A stretch of DNA of 64,000 nt from an uncultured Bacteroides sp. (GTDB lineage Bacteria; Bacteroidota; Bacteroidia; Bacteroidales; Bacteroidaceae), in NCBI GenBank assembly GCA_902492205.1, contig CABUKU010000002.1, positions 124,001-188,000 of the forward strand, read 5' to 3'. The notes beneath the pieces are model-generated. The model was not told the DNA's origin, ran no database searches, and worked only from the letters and a program-made list of their open reading frames with translations. A program made the position numbers and the translations under genes. Shown piece after piece: positions 61,930 through 64,000 of the stretch (within the stretch, counting starts at the first letter, position 1; the number at the start of each line of letters is the position of its first letter).

Positions 61930-62119
61930 ACTTGCTTCTCTTTTTAAAATTAATAATCATTTTGATTTCGGTGTTGCAATTTTAGTCATTGTTTACTAAA
62001 CAGAGCGCCTAAATACTGATACATAATAGGGTGAAAACAAACAAAAACAGTTTTTACCCCCTGCAAGGATAGTTTTTAGGTAATGCGAAAGGAGGTTTAA
62101 TGATTTTTACAGGCAATTA

Positions 62120-62152
62120 CTTGTTAAATTCTATATTATTCCGCTATCTTTG
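62120..62152 (+). promoter_or_regulatory. Promoter of the lemA-htpX operon
   Basis: TATCTTTG (62145-62152) has CTTG (62120-62123) 21 bp upstream as a partial -33 box. The start codon is 22 bp downstream. Confidence 0.55.
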
Positions 62153-62174
62153 GGCTATTGTTTAACAATAATAG

Positions 62175-62744
62175 ATGAATATGAATACAACTTTACTTAT
62201 TGTTTTGGGCGTAATTATCGTCCTTGTTCTCATTTTAGTTTCTATGTATAATAACTTGGTGAAACTAAGGAATAATAGAGAGAACGCTTTTGCCGACATA
62301 GATGTTCAACTAAAACAAAGACATGACCTGATTCCTCAATTGGTAGAAAGCGTAAAAGGCTATGCTTCACATGAAAAAGAAACATTGAATCGTGTAGTCA
62401 GTGCCCGTAACGGAGCTGTCAATGCAAAAAGCATCGACGACAAGATTGCTGCCGAAAACCTTCTTTCATCAGCTCTTGCAGGATTGAAAGTTACTCTGGA
62501 AGCATATCCCGACTTAAAAGCCAATCAAAACTTCCTTCAGTTACAAGAAGAGATTGCAGATATTGAAAACAAATTATCATCCGTGAGACGTTATTTCAAT
62601 TCTGCTACAAAAGAGTTGAACAATGCAGTGCAAACTTTCCCTTCCAATCTGATTGCAGGAATGTTCGGTTTCCATAAAGAAGTAATGTTCGACCTAGGAG
62701 AACAAAGAGCTAATCTGGAAGAAGCTCCTAAATTCAAATTCTAA
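62175..62744 (+). CDS. lemA: LemA-family membrane protein
   Basis: A 189-residue protein with one N-terminal membrane helix (about 5-25, LLIVLGVIIVLVLILVSMY). The LemA four-helix domain follows (NLVKLRNNRENAFADIDVQL, then RHDLIPQLVESVKGYASHEK and LQEEIADIENKLSSVRRYFN). The role of LemA proteins is not settled. The M48 protease gene starts 17 bp downstream, and this pairing is common in bacteria. Confidence 0.95.
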   Translation: MNMNTTLLIVLGVIIVLVLILVSMYNNLVKLRNNRENAFADIDVQLKQRHDLIPQLVESVKGYASHEKETLNRVVSARNGAVNAKSIDDKIAAENLLSSALAGLKVTLEAYPDLKANQNFLQLQEEIADIENKLSSVRRYFNSATKELNNAVQTFPSNLIAGMFGFHKEVMFDLGEQRANLEEAPKFKF

Positions 62745-62761
62745 ATCTGATTTTATAAACG

Positions 62762-63730
62762 ATGCAATACGTTGGTATACAAACTCAGCAGAGCAGGAAT
62801 AATTTCCGTTCCCTGCTCTTGCTTATTCTTTTCCCTGCCCTTGTAGTAGGACTGACTTATTTGTTCTGTTTCCTGTTGCATTGGTTGGCATACGCAGACG
62901 ATGCCATGGATACTACCTTATTATTCAGGTACACCACATCCATGTTCGTTCAAATCTTACCTTATGTAATCGGAGGAGTACTCATTTGGTTCCTGATTGC
63001 CTACTTCGCCAATACAAGCATTATCAACTCAGCTACCGGAGCACAACCATTGGAACGCAAAGACAACAAGCGGGTATATAATTTAGTGGAAAACCTCTGC
63101 ATGGCAAACGGCATGAAGATGCCGAAGATTAATATTATCTATGATGATTCTCTTAATGCCTATGCAAGCGGTATCAATGAACGCACCTATACGGTTACTC
63201 TTTCAAAAGGAATCATAGACAAACTCGATGATGCCGAACTGGAAGCCGTAATCGCCCATGAGTTGTCACACATACGTAATCATGATGTCCGTTTGCTGAT
63301 TGTTTCCATTGTATTTGTGGGAATATTTTCAATGATAGCCCAGATAGCTCTCCGCTCTGTTTATTATTCTTCCCTCAGCAGACGAAAAGATGACAAAGGA
63401 GGAGCTGTGCTCATTATCCTATTAGCAGTATTGGTAGCTGCTATTGGTTATTTCTTTGCTACTTTGATGCGATTTGCTATTTCACGCAAGCGCGAATATC
63501 TTGCCGATGCAGGTTCTGCCGAAATGACAAAGAACCCTTTGGCACTGGCAAGCGCATTGAGAAAGATTTCCGCCGATCCCGATATTGAAGCCGTGAAGCG
63601 CGAAGACGTAGCCCAGTTATTTATCCAGCATCCCGGAAAACAAGCAAAAAGTGCTCTTAGTGGACTAAGCGGGCTGTTTGCCACTCATCCGCCCATCGAA
63701 AAAAGAATCGAAGTTCTGGAACAATTCTAA
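62762..63730 (+). CDS. HtpX-like M48 membrane metalloprotease
   Basis: A 322-residue inner-membrane zinc protease. It has two N-terminal helices (about 19-40 and 60-85), the zinc motif HELSH (residues 166-170, within VIAHELSHIRNHDVRLL), two further helices (about 178-198 and 215-238) and the third-ligand region KREYLADAGSAEMT. It ends with HPPIEKRIEVLEQF, typical of HtpX. HtpX cleaves damaged membrane proteins. It is co-transcribed with lemA. Confidence 0.95.
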   Translation: MQYVGIQTQQSRNNFRSLLLLILFPALVVGLTYLFCFLLHWLAYADDAMDTTLLFRYTTSMFVQILPYVIGGVLIWFLIAYFANTSIINSATGAQPLERKDNKRVYNLVENLCMANGMKMPKINIIYDDSLNAYASGINERTYTVTLSKGIIDKLDDAELEAVIAHELSHIRNHDVRLLIVSIVFVGIFSMIAQIALRSVYYSSLSRRKDDKGGAVLIILLAVLVAAIGYFFATLMRFAISRKREYLADAGSAEMTKNPLALASALRKISADPDIEAVKREDVAQLFIQHPGKQAKSALSGLSGLFATHPPIEKRIEVLEQF

Positions 63731-63741
63731 CCACTCAAAAT

Positions 63742-63815
63742 AAACGTCCATACATTTTGACCAAAACGTCCATACGTTTTGCTTGAAACGTATGGACGTT
63801 TTCTTTAAGACGTAT
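63742..63815. repeat. Palindromic unit array (CCATACG family)
   Basis: AAAACGTCCATACGTTT (63763-63779) pairs perfectly with AAACGTATGGACGTTTT (63786-63802) over 17 bp with a 6-nt loop. A diverged direct unit, AAACGTCCATACATTTTG, precedes it from 63742, and a partial unit follows. It lies between the convergent htpX-like and TRIC genes and may terminate both. Confidence 0.8.
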
Positions 63816-63826
63816 ATACATCTTTT

Positions 63827-64000
63827 TTATTCCCCTTTCAGTATAGGCAAACATATCTTATACTTCACAGCTAATATACGGGTAATGAATACACTACATC
63901 CGCTAACTATCTGCACTAACATCATATCCATACCTACAAACTGGCAGAAACCGTAGATTATTCCACCTACCACACATGCCATTGCATATATCTCTTTACG
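63827..64000 (-). CDS. TRIC/UPF0126-type membrane protein, C-terminal part (cut by window edge)
   Basis: The frame reads from the window edge to a TAA at 63827-63829, giving the last 57 residues: RKEIYAMACVVGGIIYGFCQ at the edge, two hydrophobic helices, then FITRILAVKYKICLPI at the end. The R-K-E-I-Y-A start and the R-x-L-A-x-K-Y end are typical of the second half of UPF0126/TRIC-family proteins, which are small cation-channel-like membrane proteins. Only the end is visible, so the family call is moderate. Confidence 0.7.
   Translation of the reverse strand, partial: RKEIYAMACVVGGIIYGFCQFVGMDMMLVQIVSGCSVFITRILAVKYKICLPILKGE

Overview
The window looks like the chromosome of a Bacteroides-type gut bacterium (order Bacteroidales). 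The signs are two SusC/SusD outer-membrane pairs, many lipoproteins, an anti-sigma FecR / ECF sigma pair, an atp operon in the Bacteroidetes order (D-C-hyp-B-E-F-H-A-G), AT-rich spacers, weak Shine-Dalgarno sites, and repeated use of the Bacteroidetes promoter form TTTG-N19-21-TAnnTTTG. The species cannot be named from sequence reading alone. No rRNA genes, CRISPR arrays, integrases or transposases were seen. One tRNA (Lys, anticodon TTT) is present.

Layout. 1-5017 (minus): the start of a DUF4369-type lipoprotein (cut by the window edge), a SusD and a SusC. 5484-7205: an unrecognised lipoprotein. 7214-10320: a two-gene cassette (HU-type DNA-binding protein plus VirE/VapE-type primase-helicase) with inverted terminal repeats built of ATGAGAGC octamers. 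10333-17490: the complete F1Fo ATP synthase operon. 17864-26007: housekeeping genes (purT, PspC/PadR pair, GNAT, DUF4301, a synthetase-only RelA-like protein, DgkA, DUF1573). 26260-32337: OPT transporter, esterase and GH2 beta-galactosidase, probably one operon. 32397-41228: ferritin, rpsP, a PLD-like protein, an EEP phosphatase, a large Oar-like TonB receptor, EttA and tRNA-Lys. 41387-41665: an orphan copy of the cassette's left end without genes. 41758-47337: DUF1893, a Tat-exported ferredoxin-type aldo/keto reductase, a polyferredoxin membrane protein and a KamA-type radical SAM protein. 47623-50007: OmpA lipoprotein, MtgA and a DUF1460 protein. 50117-59160 (minus): ECF sigma, FecR, SusC with an STN domain, SusD and a double-thioredoxin protein, a complete transport locus controlled by cell-surface signalling. 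59357-64000: a carboxyltransferase subunit with a broken biotinyl domain, an ECF sigma factor, LemA, an HtpX-like protease and the end of a TRIC/UPF0126 membrane protein.

The most interesting system is the HU/VirE cassette. Its two ends and the orphan copy about 31 kb away share one octamer layout with matching spacings (8, 54, 20 and 11 bp), although most other bases have diverged. That suggests selection on a protein- or hairpin-recognised end structure. A replicating or mobile primase element, or its domesticated remnant, would explain this, but no mobilisation enzyme is visible.

A second theme is a set of intergenic arrays of about 20-bp units that form long hairpins downstream of genes (near 7416, 21256, 26044, 34777, 41577, 49091, 63742). 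They fall into three sequence families. Other points of note are a RelA-like protein with a degenerate hydrolase site, a biotinyl domain in which Trp replaces the biotin lysine, and a possible small RNA at about 61320-61382.
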